From: Steroidobacteraceae bacterium
GTDB taxonomy: Bacteria; Pseudomonadota; Gammaproteobacteria; Steroidobacterales; Steroidobacteraceae
Length of the DNA stretch: 64,000 bases
Assembly (NCBI GenBank): GCA_019187185.1
Contig: JABAQU010000002.1
Span: 62,001-126,000, forward strand
Direction of reading: 5' to 3'
Both the position numbers and the translations under genes were made by a program. Below are positions 43,930 through 54,294 of this stretch, piece after piece (within the stretch, counting starts at the first letter, position 1; every line of letters begins with the position of its first letter). The notes under the pieces are model-generated. The model did no database searches, was not told where the DNA came from, and saw only the letters and a program-made list of their open reading frames with translations.

Positions 43930-44924
43930 GCATCCTCGCCCGGCGCGAGCTCTCGATCCCAGTATTCTTCCATGCGCCGCCGCAGTGCGGCGTCGGGCAG
44001 GCGCCCCCGCGCGGCGCCGAAGTTGTCCTCGAGGTGCGCGAGCTTCGTCATGCCGCTGATCGCGCAGGTGACGGACGGGTGCGAGACGACGTACTTCAGG
44101 AAAAACTGCGCCCAGCTCTGCGCGTCGAGCTCCGCGGCCCAGTCGGGCAGCGCCCTGCCCGCGACCCGCGGAAAGATGTTGCCGTCGCGTCGCCCGCCGA
44201 ACGGCATGTTGACGAGCACGGCGATGCCGCGTTCTGCGGCGAGCGGCAGGATTTCGTCGGCCGCGCCGCGGTTGGCGATGCCGTAGTCGACCTGGATGAA
44301 ATCGAGCCTGTGGCGGCGCATGTGCGCGAGCATTTCCGGGTACTGCCGTGCGCTCGAGGTCGTGATGCCGGCGTGGCGGATCCGACCCTCCTTTTTCCAT
44401 TCGGCGAGCACCGGCAACAGCGTGTCGACGCCGGCGAGATTGTGGACCTGCATCAGGTCGACGTGCGACACGCGCAGGCGACGGAACGATTCCTCGAGCA
44501 TCGCGATGCCGCCGGCGCGATCGCCGTCGGCGGCCGTCACCTTGGTCGCAATGAAGAGCCGCTCGCGATGGCCGAGTTCACCGATCAGCTCGCCCAGCAC
44601 ACTCTCCGATTGGCGGTACGCGGGTGCCGTATCGATCACGCGGCCGCCGAGCTGCGGCAGGCGTTCGACGACGGCGCGGCGCGCGGCGCGCTCCTGGGGC
44701 GTCGTCGGGCTGTAGTTGTTGGTGCCGAGACCGATGACCGGCAGCGCCTCGCCGCTCGATGGAATCGCGCGCGTGATCACCGCCGGCGCGGCCGCCGGAC
44801 CGCCCGCATCCGTTCCCGCGGGCGCGCCCGCCGCGATGGCGCCGCGTGTCGCGGTCGCCAAGGCCACCGTCACACCGAGCGCGATCGCGTCGCGTCGCGA
44901 CAATCTCTCATCGTGCACAGGCAC
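43926..44924 (-). CDS. Tat-exported aldo/keto reductase
   Basis: A 332-residue aldo/keto reductase with an N-terminal twin-arginine signal (LSRRDAIALG, residues 8-17, then hydrophobic VTVALATATRGAIAAGA). The catalytic tetrad is complete: Asp98, Tyr103 (DTAPAYRQ), Lys128 (IATKVTA) and His161 (LMQVHNLAG). The C-terminal NADP-binding part (CAISGMTKLAHLEDN) is normal. Exported members with a Tat signal probably carry a pre-bound nicotinamide cofactor or act on envelope substrates. It is translationally coupled to the TauE/SafE permease. Confidence 0.88.
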   Translation of the reverse strand: MPVHDERLSRRDAIALGVTVALATATRGAIAAGAPAGTDAGGPAAAPAVITRAIPSSGEALPVIGLGTNNYSPTTPQERAARRAVVERLPQLGGRVIDTAPAYRQSESVLGELIGELGHRERLFIATKVTAADGDRAGGIAMLEESFRRLRVSHVDLMQVHNLAGVDTLLPVLAEWKKEGRIRHAGITTSSARQYPEMLAHMRRHRLDFIQVDYGIANRGAADEILPLAAERGIAVLVNMPFGGRRDGNIFPRVAGRALPDWAAELDAQSWAQFFLKYVVSHPSVTCAISGMTKLAHLEDNFGAARGRLPDAALRRRMEEYWDRELAPGEDA

Positions 44925-45244
44925 AGGGACCTCCTCGTTCGCTTGAGCGCCGATGACCGGGCATCGCGTACATTCGGGTCAGGACACCGGTGAGCGTCAC
45001 GCGGCTCACGGGATCCGCGCGCTGCGCGGCGGCCTCGAGCGGGACGATCATCGGCCGATTTTGCAGGGCTCGCCCGGGTGGCGCCAGCCCTTCGCGGTCA
45101 CCCTTGCGACGATGGTGAGTGACCCCGGGCCCGCTTTCGTGTAGCCTCCCCGCCCGCTGACAACGCTCGAGCCGCCCATCCGCGCGCTCGTGGGGCCCGC
45201 GCCGAGGCCCGGCCCCTTTTCCACATTTCAAGGATTCCGCTTCC
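44925..45244. other. Intergenic region of 320 bases upstream of rhlE
   Basis: This gap between the divergent aldo/keto reductase and rhlE genes holds no convincing gene. Open frames in it have no recognisable motif or start signal. The only structure I see is the hairpin at 45192-45220. The size suggests a regulated leader for rhlE. Confidence 0.5.
45192..45220 (+). terminator. Terminator-like hairpin in the rhlE leader, possible attenuator
   Basis: GGGGCC (45192-45197) pairs with GGCCCC (45211-45216) and is followed by TTTT (45217-45220), 25 bases upstream of the rhlE ATG. Its position inside the gap and next to a start codon suggests an attenuator more than an end of a gene. The stem is short. 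Confidence 0.35.
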
Positions 45245-46579
45245 ATGTCATTCAATGAACTCGGGCTCGACCCGGGCCTGCTGCGTGCCGTTGCCGACAA
45301 GGGCTACGACACCCCCACCCCCATTCAACAACGTGCGATCCCCGCGCTGCTCGCCGGCCGCGACGTGCTCGCGAGCGCACAGACCGGCACCGGCAAGACT
45401 GCCGCCTTCGTGCTGCCGCTGCTGCAGGCCCTCGGCGACCGTCGGGAGCGTGCGCCCCGCGCGCTCGTGCTCACGCCCACCCGTGAGCTCGCCGCGCAGG
45501 TGGCGCAGTGCGCGCGCGAATACGGGCGCCACACGGGCCTGCGCGTGCAGGTGATCTTCGGCGGCGTCGGCATGCAGCCGCAGATCGACGGATTGCGCTC
45601 GGGCTGCGATTTCCTCGTCGCAACGCCCGGCCGCCTGCTCGACCTCGAGGACCAGGGCGTGCTCGATCTCGCGCACATCGCTCATTTCGTGCTCGACGAG
45701 GCGGACCGCATGCTCGACATGGGTTTCATCCATGCGATCAAGCGCGTGATCAAGCTGTTGCCGCAGCAGCGGCAGAACGCGATGTTCTCGGCGACCTATT
45801 CCGAGGACATCCGCGCGCTCGCGGCCCGGCTGCTGCACGATCCGGTCGCGATCGACGTCGCGCCGCGCAACACCGTGGCCGAGCGCATCGAGCACATCGC
45901 GTACAAGCTGCCGAAGGAGCACAAGCGCCACCTGCTCGCCCACCTGATCAAGGACGGCGACTGGCACCAGGTGCTCGTGTTCACGCGCACCAAGCACGGC
46001 GCGAACCGCCTGGCCGAGCAGCTGGGCGGCGCCGGCATCCGCTCGGCCGCGATCCACGGCAACAAGAGCCAGAGTGCGCGCGTGCGCGCGCTCGAGGATT
46101 TCAAGGCGAATCGCATCACGGCGCTCGTCGCGACCGATGTCGCCTCGCGCGGGCTCGACATCAAGGAGCTGCCGCATGTCGTGAACTACGAGCTGCCGAA
46201 CGTGCCCGAGGACTACGTGCATCGCATCGGCCGCACTGCGCGCGCCGGCGCCACGGGCCACGCCGTGTCGCTCGTGGCTCCGGACGAAGGCGGCCTGCTG
46301 CGGGACATCGAGAAAGTACTGAAGCGTGCGGTACCCTATGCCGCGGCGCCCGCGTTCGAGATCACCGCGGCGCCGCAGCCGCCGCGCGAGGCGCCCGGTC
46401 GGGAGGCCACGCGCGCGCAGCCTGCGCATCACGGACGGGGCCGCGGGTACGGACATGGACACGGGCAGTCGGCGCGCCGCGGGGGTCCGTCACATCGCCC
46501 GCGCAGCGCGGGACGGCCCGGCGCCTCGCCACACGGCGGCGCCGCGGGGCGTTTCGGCGGCAGCGGCCGCAAGCACTGA
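45245..46579 (+). CDS. rhlE: DEAD-box ATP-dependent RNA helicase RhlE
   Basis: A 444-residue RNA helicase that unwinds RNA duplexes and takes part in ribosome assembly and RNA decay. The motifs are complete: Q motif [11 protein letters not shown], motif [14 protein letters not shown] in [16 protein letters not shown] in MFSATYS, and [10 protein letters not shown]. The two RecA domains span about 1-370. The tail (about 375-444) is low-complexity, rich in Arg, Gly and His ([12 protein letters not shown]), a typical RNA-binding extension. It follows a long leader with a hairpin. Confidence 0.94.
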   Translation: MSFNELGLDPGLLRAVADKGYDTPTPIQQRAIPALLAGRDVLASAQTGTGKTAAFVLPLLQALGDRRERAPRALVLTPTRELAAQVAQCAREYGRHTGLRVQVIFGGVGMQPQIDGLRSGCDFLVATPGRLLDLEDQGVLDLAHIAHFVLDEADRMLDMGFIHAIKRVIKLLPQQRQNAMFSATYSEDIRALAARLLHDPVAIDVAPRNTVAERIEHIAYKLPKEHKRHLLAHLIKDGDWHQVLVFTRTKHGANRLAEQLGGAGIRSAAIHGNKSQSARVRALEDFKANRITALVATDVASRGLDIKELPHVVNYELPNVPEDYVHRIGRTARAGATGHAVSLVAPDEGGLLRDIEKVLKRAVPYAAAPAFEITAAPQPPREAPGREATRAQPAHHGRGRGYGHGHGQSARRGGPSHRPRSAGRPGASPHGGAAGRFGGSGRKH

Positions 46580-46666
46580 CGGGCGCGCGAAGCACCGGGG
46601 CTCGCACTGCTGCACGCACTTTGCGAAGATGCGGGGATTCCTGCAGCAAAGCCCAAGGAGAACATC

Positions 46667-47182
46667 ATGGCCCGCCGCTCTCCGCGCAAGACTGCGCCGT
46701 CCGCCACGCGCGCTCCCGTGATCGACATCGGCATCGCCCCGCGTGATCGCGAGAAGATCGCCGACGGCCTTGCGCACGTGCTGGCGGACACCTACACGCT
46801 GTACCTGAAGACACACGCCTTTCACTGGAACGTCGAAGGGCCGATGTTCAACACGCTGCACCTGATGTTCATGGAGCAGTACACCGAGCTGTGGAATGCG
46901 CTCGACCAGATCGCCGAGCGCATCCGCGCACTCGGCTTCCCGGCACCCGGCACCTACGCGGAGTTCGCGCGTCTCACGTCGATCGAGGAGCGCCCCGGCG
47001 TGCCGGAGGCCATGGAGATGGTGCGGCGACTCGTGAAGGGACACGAGGCGGTGGCCCGCACCGTGCGCAGCGGCTTCCCCGCTGCGGAGAAGGGCGGCGA
47101 CGAGGCGACCGTGGATCTGCTCACGCAACGGCTGCAGATCCACGAGAAGACCGCGTGGATGCTGCGCAGCCTATTGCAGTAG
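46667..47182 (+). CDS. dps: Dps-family DNA-protecting ferritin-like protein
   Basis: A 171-residue Dps that oxidises and stores iron and binds DNA in starvation. The N-terminal basic tail ([13 protein letters not shown]) would bind DNA. Ferroxidase residues correspond to His53 (AFHWNVEGP), His65, Asp80 and Glu84 ([11 protein letters not shown]); the position of the Asp67-type ligand is Met69 (LHLMFMEQ), as in the subgroup with non-acidic residues there. The 3' end overlaps the convergent fghA by 12 bases. Confidence 0.92.
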   Translation: MARRSPRKTAPSATRAPVIDIGIAPRDREKIADGLAHVLADTYTLYLKTHAFHWNVEGPMFNTLHLMFMEQYTELWNALDQIAERIRALGFPAPGTYAEFARLTSIEERPGVPEAMEMVRRLVKGHEAVARTVRSGFPAAEKGGDEATVDLLTQRLQIHEKTAWMLRSLLQ

Positions 47183-48022
47183 CGCGCCGGCGTGGTGTCG
47201 CAGGTGGTCGGCGACGAAGGTGGAGATGAAGTAGTAGCCGTGGTCGTAGCCGGCGTGGCGACGTAGCGTCAGCGGGAACGCCGCTTCCTCGCAGGCCGCC
47301 TCGAACAGCTGCGGCTTCAGTTCGCGTTCGAGGTACGCATCGGCGAGGCCCTGGTCGATCAGGATCGCGGGACCGCGTGCGACGCCGCCGCGCTCGCGCA
47401 TCAGTGCGGTCGCGTCGTGCTGCGCCCAGGACGCACCGTCATTCCCGAGATAGCCGGTGAACGCCTTCACGCCCCACGGGCACTGCATCGGCGCCGCGAT
47501 CGGCGCGAAGGCCGAAATCGACCGATAGCGGTCGGGGTGCTTCAGGCCGAGTGTCAGCGCACCATGGCCACCCATCGAGTGGCCGAAGATGCCCGCGCGT
47601 GCGGTGTCGGCTGGGAAATGCGTCGCGATGACCGTCGGCAGTTCGTGCACGACGTAGCTCTCCATGCGGTAGTGCGCGGCCCAGGGCGCCTGCGTCGCAT
47701 CGAGGTAGAAACCCGCCGCCACACCGAAATCCCAGTGATCGCGATCGCCCGGCAGCTCGATGCCGCGCGGACTCGTATCGGGCGCCACGAGCATGAGGCC
47801 GAGCTCGGCGGCCACGCGCTGCGCGCCCGCCTTCATCATGAACGTCTCTTCCGTGCAGGTGAGACCCGCGAGGTAGTAGAGCACCGGCACGGGCCGCGCG
47901 AGTGCCTGGGGAGGCGTGAAGACCGCAAAGCGCATTGGCGTGCGCGTACTCGACGATGCGTGACGATAGAAGCCGACCTTGCCGCCGAAGCAGCCGTGCT
48001 CGGACAGGGTCTCGAGGCTCAT
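47171..48022 (-). CDS. fghA: S-formylglutathione hydrolase
   Basis: A 283-residue alpha/beta hydrolase that splits S-formylglutathione into formate and glutathione, the last step of glutathione-dependent formaldehyde oxidation. The N-terminus ([18 protein letters not shown]), the nucleophile motif [12 protein letters not shown] with the Ser, and the Asp and His segments ([13 protein letters not shown] and [13 protein letters not shown]) are those of the family. The start is ATG 48022, which begins the domain. It follows adhC by seven bases. Confidence 0.94.
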   Translation of the reverse strand: MSLETLSEHGCFGGKVGFYRHASSSTRTPMRFAVFTPPQALARPVPVLYYLAGLTCTEETFMMKAGAQRVAAELGLMLVAPDTSPRGIELPGDRDHWDFGVAAGFYLDATQAPWAAHYRMESYVVHELPTVIATHFPADTARAGIFGHSMGGHGALTLGLKHPDRYRSISAFAPIAAPMQCPWGVKAFTGYLGNDGASWAQHDATALMRERGGVARGPAILIDQGLADAYLERELKPQLFEAACEEAAFPLTLRRHAGYDHGYYFISTFVADHLRHHAGALLQ

Positions 48023-48029
48023 GGCGACC

Positions 48030-49139
<1,110 letters not shown>

Positions 49140-49156
49140 ACAACCCCCGGAAATGA

Positions 49157-49182
49157 ACAGGGCCCGCTCGCGCGGGCCCTGT
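49157..49182 (-). terminator. Terminator-like hairpin after the RRM protein gene
   Basis: ACAGGGCCCGC (49157-49167) and GCGGGCCCTGT (49172-49182) form a perfect 11-bp stem around TCGC, 34 bases past the RRM stop. On the minus strand the tail is GTTCATTTCC, poor in T, so efficient termination is uncertain. It also lies just upstream of adhC. Confidence 0.6.
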
Positions 49183-49215
49183 AGCGTCTCAGAAAGACGT
49201 CCGGATCGGTAGCTG

Positions 49216-49557
49216 TTACCAGCGACCGCCGCCGCCACCGCCCCCGCCGGAGCGGAAGCCACCGCCGCCGCCACCCGGACGCGGGCCACGACCGCCGCCC
49301 GGACCACCCGTGCGGGGCTTGTCCTGCGCCTCATTGACGCGCAGCGGCCGCCCGTTCATCGAGTACCCGTTCAGCGCCCCGATGGCGCGCTGGGCATCCG
49401 CCTGCGACATTTCGACGAATCCGAAGCCGCGCGGGCGGCCCGTTTCGCGATCGGTCGGCAGGGACACCGATTCCACTGTGCCGTGCTTGGAAAACAGCTC
49501 GCGCACGTCGTCCTCACCGGCCGAAAACGGCAGGTTTCCTACATAGATCTTGGCCAT
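49216..49557 (-). CDS. RRM-domain RNA-binding protein
   Basis: A 113-residue protein with an RNA-recognition motif (1-80: RNP2 KIYVGNLPFS and RNP1 RGFGFVEMS) and a Gly/Arg-rich tail of about 35 residues (GGPGGGRGPRPGGGGGGF). This is the small glycine-rich RNA chaperone type, often induced by cold. A GAGAGAG site precedes the start. The leader between it and folE is about 180 bases. Confidence 0.92.
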   Translation of the reverse strand: MAKIYVGNLPFSAGEDDVRELFSKHGTVESVSLPTDRETGRPRGFGFVEMSQADAQRAIGALNGYSMNGRPLRVNEAQDKPRTGGPGGGRGPRPGGGGGGFRSGGGGGGGGRW

Positions 49558-49719
49558 CGAAACAACTCTCTCAAAAGGTTTGGAAGCTCAAACACGGCAG
49601 GAACTTGCGATCCCTGACCCCTGATCGCAGTCGAAACGGGCTTGCAGACGGGACGCTCTCTGGCGCCGTAAATGCAGGTCGAACAGGCAACGATCGGCGC
49701 GCAGCATACCACAGGCCCG

Positions 49720-49743
49720 AAAAACCCCAAATTCCGGGGGGTT
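49720..49743 (-). terminator. Rho-independent terminator candidate of folE
   Basis: On the minus strand AACCCC, a loop of nine bases and GGGGTT are followed by a run of T, overlapping the folE TAA. The stem is only 6 bp, but the T-run is present. The gap 49558-49719 beyond it holds no gene; it is the leader of the RRM gene. Confidence 0.5.
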
Positions 49744-50335
49744 ACGGCCCGATACGCCCCCCACCGGGGGGTGCCAGATCGATGAACCGGAGGAACTCGG
49801 CCCGGGTCCGGGGGTCGTCGCGGAAGGCGCCCGACATCCGGCTCGTGACCATCGACACGCCGCGCTTGTGCACGCCGCGGGTGGTCATGCACTCGTGGGC
49901 CGCGTCGATCACGACACCGACGCCGCGGGGCTTCAGCACCTCCTCGATGCAGTTGGCGATCTCGGCTGTCATCTTTTCCTGCACCTGGAATCGCCTCGCG
50001 TAGCTTTCCACGACGCGCGCCAGCTTGCTGATGCCGACGACCTTGTCGCTCGGCAGGTAGCCGACGTGCGCGCGCCCGATGATCGGTGCCATGTGATGCT
50101 CGCAATGCGATTCGAATTCGATATTGCGCAGCACGATCAGTTCGTCGTAGCCGGCCACTTCCTCGAACGTGCGCCGCAGGTACTCGCCCGGATCGCTCGC
50201 GTAGCCGGAGAACCAGTCGCCGTACGCATCGACGACGCGGCGCGGCGTATCGAGCAGGCCTTCGCGTGTCGGGTCGTCACCCGCCCAGCGCAACAGAGTC
50301 CTCACAGCCTCCTCGGCCTCGTCGCGTGTCACCAT
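49742..50335 (-). CDS. folE: GTP cyclohydrolase I
   Basis: A 197-residue enzyme that converts GTP to dihydroneopterin triphosphate, the first step of folate synthesis. The zinc and active-site segments are [27 protein letters not shown] (Cys, His, His), and [12 protein letters not shown]. The shorter N-terminus than E. coli FolE is usual. It diverges from the following PLP enzyme gene, with 50 bases between starts. Confidence 0.95.
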   Translation of the reverse strand: MVTRDEAEEAVRTLLRWAGDDPTREGLLDTPRRVVDAYGDWFSGYASDPGEYLRRTFEEVAGYDELIVLRNIEFESHCEHHMAPIIGRAHVGYLPSDKVVGISKLARVVESYARRFQVQEKMTAEIANCIEEVLKPRGVGVVIDAAHECMTTRGVHKRGVSMVTSRMSGAFRDDPRTRAEFLRFIDLAPPGGGRIGP

Positions 50336-50385
50336 TACACAGCTCCTTTCCGGACCATCATAGCGGCAAGTGCTAGCATTGCCGG

Positions 50386-51681
50386 ATGAGTTACGATCAG
50401 TACCACAAACGCCGCGTCGGCAAGCACGAGCTGCACCCCGAGACCCAGATGATGGGCTACGGCTACGACCCGCAGCTGTCGGAAGGATCGCTCAAGCCCC
50501 CTGTCTTCCTGACCTCCACGTTCGTCTTCAGGACCGCCGAGGAAGGCAAGGCGTTCTTCGACTACACCTCCGGCCGGCGCGAAGCGCCGCCGGGCCAGGG
50601 CACGGGGCTCGTCTACTCGCGCTTCAACAACCCGAACCTCGAGGTGCTCGAGGACCGCCTCGCCCTGTGGGAAGGCGGCGAAGCGGCCGCGGTGTTTGCC
50701 AGCGGCATGGCCGCGATTTCCACGACGATACTCGCGCATGTGCGCCCCGGCGACGTCATCCTGATGAGCCTGCCACTCTACGGCGGGACCGAGACGCTGA
50801 TCGAGAAAACCCTGCCGAATCTCGGCATCCGCGCGGTCGGCTTCACCGACGGCTGCAGCGAGCGCGCCGTCATGGAATCGATGGAAGAAGCGCTGCGCAC
50901 CGCGAAGGAAACGGGCGGGCGCATCGCCTTCATCATGACCGAGACCCCCGCCAATCCCACGAACAGCCTCGTCGACCTCGCGCTGATGCGTCGCGTGGCG
51001 GACGAAATCGCGCGCCGCCAGGGCGGCGAGGCGCCGCCGGTCGCGGTCGACAACACCTTCCTCGGTCCCGTCTACCAGCAGCCGCTGAAGCACGGCGCCG
51101 ATCTCGTCCTCTACTCGCTCACGAAGTACGTCGGCGGCCATTCCGATCTCGTCGCGGGTGGCCTCGTCGGCTCGAAGGCGCGCATCCGCGGCACGCGGCT
51201 GCTGCGCAGCGCGCTCGGCACGCAGCTCGATCCGAACAGCGCGTGGATGATCATGCGCTCGATGGAAACGATGTCGCTGCGCATGCGGGCCGCCAACGAC
51301 AACGCCGCGCGCGTCGCCGCATACCTCGCGCGGCACCCGCGCGTGTCGGGCGTGAACTGGCTCGGGCTCCTCGCGGACGACGACCCGCGCACGCCGGTGT
51401 TTCGCCGCCAGTGCACGGGCGCCGGTTCCACCTTCGCATTCCGCGTCGGCGACAGTGAAGCGGATGCCTTTCGCATGCTGAACCGCCTGCAGGTGATGAA
51501 GCTCGCGGTGAGCCTCGGCGGCACCGAGACCCTCGTCTCGCACCCGGCCTCGACCACCCATTCCGGCGTGCCGAAGGCGACGCGCGACCGCTACGGCATC
51601 ACCGACGCGGTGGTGCGCATCTCGGTCGGCGTCGAACACCCGGACGACCTCATCGCGGATCTCGAACAAGCCCTCGGATAA
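50386..51681 (+). CDS. Cystathionine gamma-synthase family PLP enzyme
   Basis: A 431-residue PLP enzyme of the Cys/Met metabolism family. The PLP lysine is Lys247 ([11 protein letters not shown]), [13 protein letters not shown] (78-90) binds the phosphate and [12 protein letters not shown] follows. The unusual N-terminus ([19 protein letters not shown]) and the [15 protein letters not shown] insert match the group annotated cystathionine gamma-synthase family; it may be a gamma-synthase, gamma-lyase or methionine gamma-lyase, not decidable here. It is the second enzyme of this family in the window, besides MetY. The next gene is 9 bases downstream. Confidence 0.85.
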   Translation: MSYDQYHKRRVGKHELHPETQMMGYGYDPQLSEGSLKPPVFLTSTFVFRTAEEGKAFFDYTSGRREAPPGQGTGLVYSRFNNPNLEVLEDRLALWEGGEAAAVFASGMAAISTTILAHVRPGDVILMSLPLYGGTETLIEKTLPNLGIRAVGFTDGCSERAVMESMEEALRTAKETGGRIAFIMTETPANPTNSLVDLALMRRVADEIARRQGGEAPPVAVDNTFLGPVYQQPLKHGADLVLYSLTKYVGGHSDLVAGGLVGSKARIRGTRLLRSALGTQLDPNSAWMIMRSMETMSLRMRAANDNAARVAAYLARHPRVSGVNWLGLLADDDPRTPVFRRQCTGAGSTFAFRVGDSEADAFRMLNRLQVMKLAVSLGGTETLVSHPASTTHSGVPKATRDRYGITDAVVRISVGVEHPDDLIADLEQALG

Positions 51682-51690
51682 CATCGACCC

Positions 51691-52203
51691 ATGATCGAAC
51701 GTACCCTCGAGCGACTGCTGTTCGCGTCGCGCTGGCTCCTGGCACCCGTCTACCTCGGCCTCTCGCTCGCGCTCGTCGCGCTCGGCGTGAAGTTCTTCCA
51801 GGAGGCGTGGCATGCGCTTTCGCAGGTGCACCTCGTCCCGGAATCTGACCTCGTGCTGACCCTGCTCGCGCTGATCGACATCGTGCTGGTCGGCGGCCTC
51901 ATCGTCATGGTGATGCTGTCGGGCTACGAGAACTTCGTCTCGCGGATCGACATCAATCAGGGCGAAAGCCGCGAGGCGGCCCTCGGCTGGCTCGGCAAGC
52001 TCGACGCCGGCGGATTGAAGCTCAAGGTCGCCGCATCGATCGTCGCGATCTCCTCGATCCACCTGCTGCGCGTATTCATGAACGCGATGCAGACGCCGAA
52101 CGAGAAGATCCTCTGGTACGTGGTCCTGCACCTGACCTTCGTCGTCTCGGCGGTGCTGCTCGCCGTGATGGATCGCGTGACGGGCACCGCGAAGAAGGCG
52201 TAG
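51691..52203 (+). CDS. UPF0114/YqhA-like membrane protein
   Basis: A 170-residue protein of the TIGR00645 family with four helices. [19 protein letters not shown] at the start, [51 protein letters not shown] conserved middle (in pieces of lesser length) and [19 protein letters not shown] at the end identify it. Function is not known. It probably shares the transcript of the PLP enzyme. Confidence 0.88.
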   Translation: MIERTLERLLFASRWLLAPVYLGLSLALVALGVKFFQEAWHALSQVHLVPESDLVLTLLALIDIVLVGGLIVMVMLSGYENFVSRIDINQGESREAALGWLGKLDAGGLKLKVAASIVAISSIHLLRVFMNAMQTPNEKILWYVVLHLTFVVSAVLLAVMDRVTGTAKKA

Positions 52204-52212
52204 GCGCCGCGC

Positions 52213-53034
52213 TCAGGCCTTTGCGCCGGACAGTCCCATCCAGCGCTCGAGCGCGTCGACGCGCGAGCGACTGACCGGCAACTGGCGGCCGGATTTCAGG
52301 CGCAGCGTGTAGTCGCCGCCGGCTTCGCGCAGCAGCGCATCGATCCGGTCGAGGCGCACGATCGCCGAGCGGTGCACGCGCGTGAAGCGCGCCGGGTCGA
52401 GCCGGTCCTCGAGCGTCTGCATGCGTTCGCGCACGAGCCAGCTCTTGTCGCCGACATGCAGTTCCACATAGGGCCCGCTCGCCGTGATCGCGTCGATCTC
52501 CCCGACCGGCACCACGCGCACCTGGCCGCGCGTCTCGACCGCGATACGCTCGAGCCAGCCGGCCGCGGGCGGGGCGGCCCCCGGGGACGCGGCGACCGGT
52601 GCCGCCGGGCGCCCGTCGAGCAGCGCCTTCAGCCGCGCGGACAGCTCACCGATCTCGGCGAGCTCGATCGCGCGGCGCGCGCGCGCAAATGCGGTTTCAA
52701 ATCGCTCGTCGTCGAACGGCTTGACGAGGTAGTCGATCGCCGCGACATCGAACGCGTGCAGTGCGTACTGGTCGTACGCGGTGCAGAAGATCGTCACGGG
52801 CATCCGCTCGGGTCCGATCTCGCGCACGACGTCGAGACCCGTGCGACCCGGCATCTGGATGTCGAGGAACACGACGTCCGGCGCGAGCGTACGGATCGCC
52901 TCGACCGCGGCATTGCCGTTGTCGGCGACGCCGGCGATCTCGACCGACGCCTCGTGGCCGAGGAGGTCGAGCAGGCGCTGCCGCGCGAGCGCTTCGTCGT
53001 CGACGATCAGCACGCGCAGCGGCCGCCCGCTCAT
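52213..53034 (-). CDS. LytTR-family response regulator
   Basis: A 273-residue response regulator with an N-terminal receiver (1-120, phospho-acceptor Asp58 in DVVFLDIQMPG, acidic pair VDDE near residue 11) and a C-terminal LytTR DNA-binding domain (about 165-268, with ITASGPYVELHV and FTRVHRSAIVRLDRID). LytTR proteins bind two or more direct repeats of about nine bases with 12-13 bases between them. The start overlaps the sensor kinase stop by four bases. Matching repeats lie in the divergent gap at 54200-54249. Confidence 0.94.
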   Translation of the reverse strand: MSGRPLRVLIVDDEALARQRLLDLLGHEASVEIAGVADNGNAAVEAIRTLAPDVVFLDIQMPGRTGLDVVREIGPERMPVTIFCTAYDQYALHAFDVAAIDYLVKPFDDERFETAFARARRAIELAEIGELSARLKALLDGRPAAPVAASPGAAPPAAGWLERIAVETRGQVRVVPVGEIDAITASGPYVELHVGDKSWLVRERMQTLEDRLDPARFTRVHRSAIVRLDRIDALLREAGGDYTLRLKSGRQLPVSRSRVDALERWMGLSGAKA

Positions 53035-54161
53035 ACCGCCACCGCGCGCAGGTCGGCACTCGTGTGATAGGGCAACCGCACTTCGACGCTCATGCCGCCG
53101 GTTTCCCGCGGGGCGAGCGCGAGCGACTGTGCGTCACCATAGAGCTGCGCGAGACGCTCGCGCGTGTTGCGCAGCCCGATGCCCTCGACGGCCGGCGGAG
53201 CAGCGTCCGGCGCGGTCGGTCCGTTGTCGAGCACCGTGAGAACGAGAGTCTCGCCGTCGCGGCGCGCACCGATCGTGATGGCGCCTGCGTCCTCGTTCTT
53301 CGACGTGCCGTGCCGGATCGCGTTCTCGACCAGCGGCTGCAGCACGAAATTCGGCACCAGCGCCTCGCCGAGCCCGGGCTCGATCTGCATGTCGACCGCG
53401 AGCTGGCCCTGGAAGCGCACGCGCATGATGTCGAGGTATCCGTCGAGGAAGCGCAGCTCCTCGCGCAGCGGCACTTCCTGCTCCCTGCCGCCCTCGAGTG
53501 TCGTGCGCAGCAGTTCCGACAGGCGCGCGATCATGCGACGCACGCCGCGCGGATCGCGTTCGACGAGCGCCGATACCGCGTGCAGCGTATTGAAGAGGAA
53601 ATGCGGATCGAGCTGCGTACGCAGCACCGCGAGGCGCGCGTCGGCGAGCTGCGCCTGCAGCCGGATCGCCTCTTCGCGGCGCGCAAGATCGCGCCGGAAG
53701 TAGTGGCGTGCGAGCCCGGCGGCGAGGATCGCCGCGGCGATGATGAACTGGTTGACGAACCACAGGCGCGAGATCCGCTGCAGCAGGCTGAGCGGCGTGT
53801 GCCTCGCGCGCGGTTCGAAGAACACTTCCCAGCGCAGCCAGCCGAGGAACGAGTCGACCGCGAATCCGACGACGATGCCGAGCGCGATCAGCGCGAGGAT
53901 GCGGGCGGCGAGGTGGCCGCGGTCGACACTCAGCCGGCTCGCGGCGACGAACAGCGGCGGGGTGAGGAGCGCCCAGACCCAGGCACTCGCGAAGGCGAGC
54001 AGCACCGGTGCGCTCGGGAAGAGCGGCACCATGCGCCCGCCCGGCACCTGCAGCGCGTTGGCCGACCACAGGAGGCCGAACGCGGTCCAGAAGAGGAAAA
54101 TCATCAGGTATTCCGCGCGCTGCAGCGGATAGCGTTCCGGGGCTGCCCTCGTCGTGGTCAT
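53031..54161 (-). CDS. LytS-type sensor histidine kinase
   Basis: A 376-residue membrane sensor kinase with about four N-terminal helices (15-135), a phospho-acceptor segment typical of the His_kinase family (RTQLDPHFLFNTLHAVS, His in DPHFLFNTLHA) and a C-terminal ATPase domain with the N box (PLVENAIRHG) and the GIGLRNTRERLAQLYG segment. ATG at 54161 is chosen; an in-frame GTG 24 bases upstream is possible. Membrane-stress or antimicrobial sensing is the usual role for such kinases next to efflux pumps. Confidence 0.92.
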   Translation of the reverse strand: MTTTRAAPERYPLQRAEYLMIFLFWTAFGLLWSANALQVPGGRMVPLFPSAPVLLAFASAWVWALLTPPLFVAASRLSVDRGHLAARILALIALGIVVGFAVDSFLGWLRWEVFFEPRARHTPLSLLQRISRLWFVNQFIIAAAILAAGLARHYFRRDLARREEAIRLQAQLADARLAVLRTQLDPHFLFNTLHAVSALVERDPRGVRRMIARLSELLRTTLEGGREQEVPLREELRFLDGYLDIMRVRFQGQLAVDMQIEPGLGEALVPNFVLQPLVENAIRHGTSKNEDAGAITIGARRDGETLVLTVLDNGPTAPDAAPPAVEGIGLRNTRERLAQLYGDAQSLALAPRETGGMSVEVRLPYHTSADLRAVAV

Positions 54162-54199
54162 GGGGCACAAGGATAGGTAGCGCACGGTCCCGCGGCAAA

Positions 54200-54249
54200 G
54201 CCGTTCGAGAGGCCCCGGGTGCCGTTCGTGACAGCCCCGTGCCGTTCGT
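54200..54249. promoter_or_regulatory. Three direct repeats, candidate LytTR-binding sites
   Basis: GCCGTTCGA (54200-54208), GCCGTTCGT (54221-54229) and GCCGTTCGT (54241-54249) recur with 12 and 11 bases between them, in the divergent gap between the sensor kinase and macA genes. This fits the known LytTR site, a nine-base element with GTT at its centre repeated with 12-13 bases between. The adjacent genes encode a LytTR regulator. The sites are seen directly; binding is inferred. Confidence 0.65.
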
Positions 54250-54294
54250 GCCGGGGCCGGCCCGCAGGTGACTCCAAGCCGCTATTCTCGCGCC

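Noticed and set aside
44953..45144. Small open frame in the gap upstream of rhlE
   Set aside because: No ribosome-binding site or recognisable motif; the frame looks like chance.
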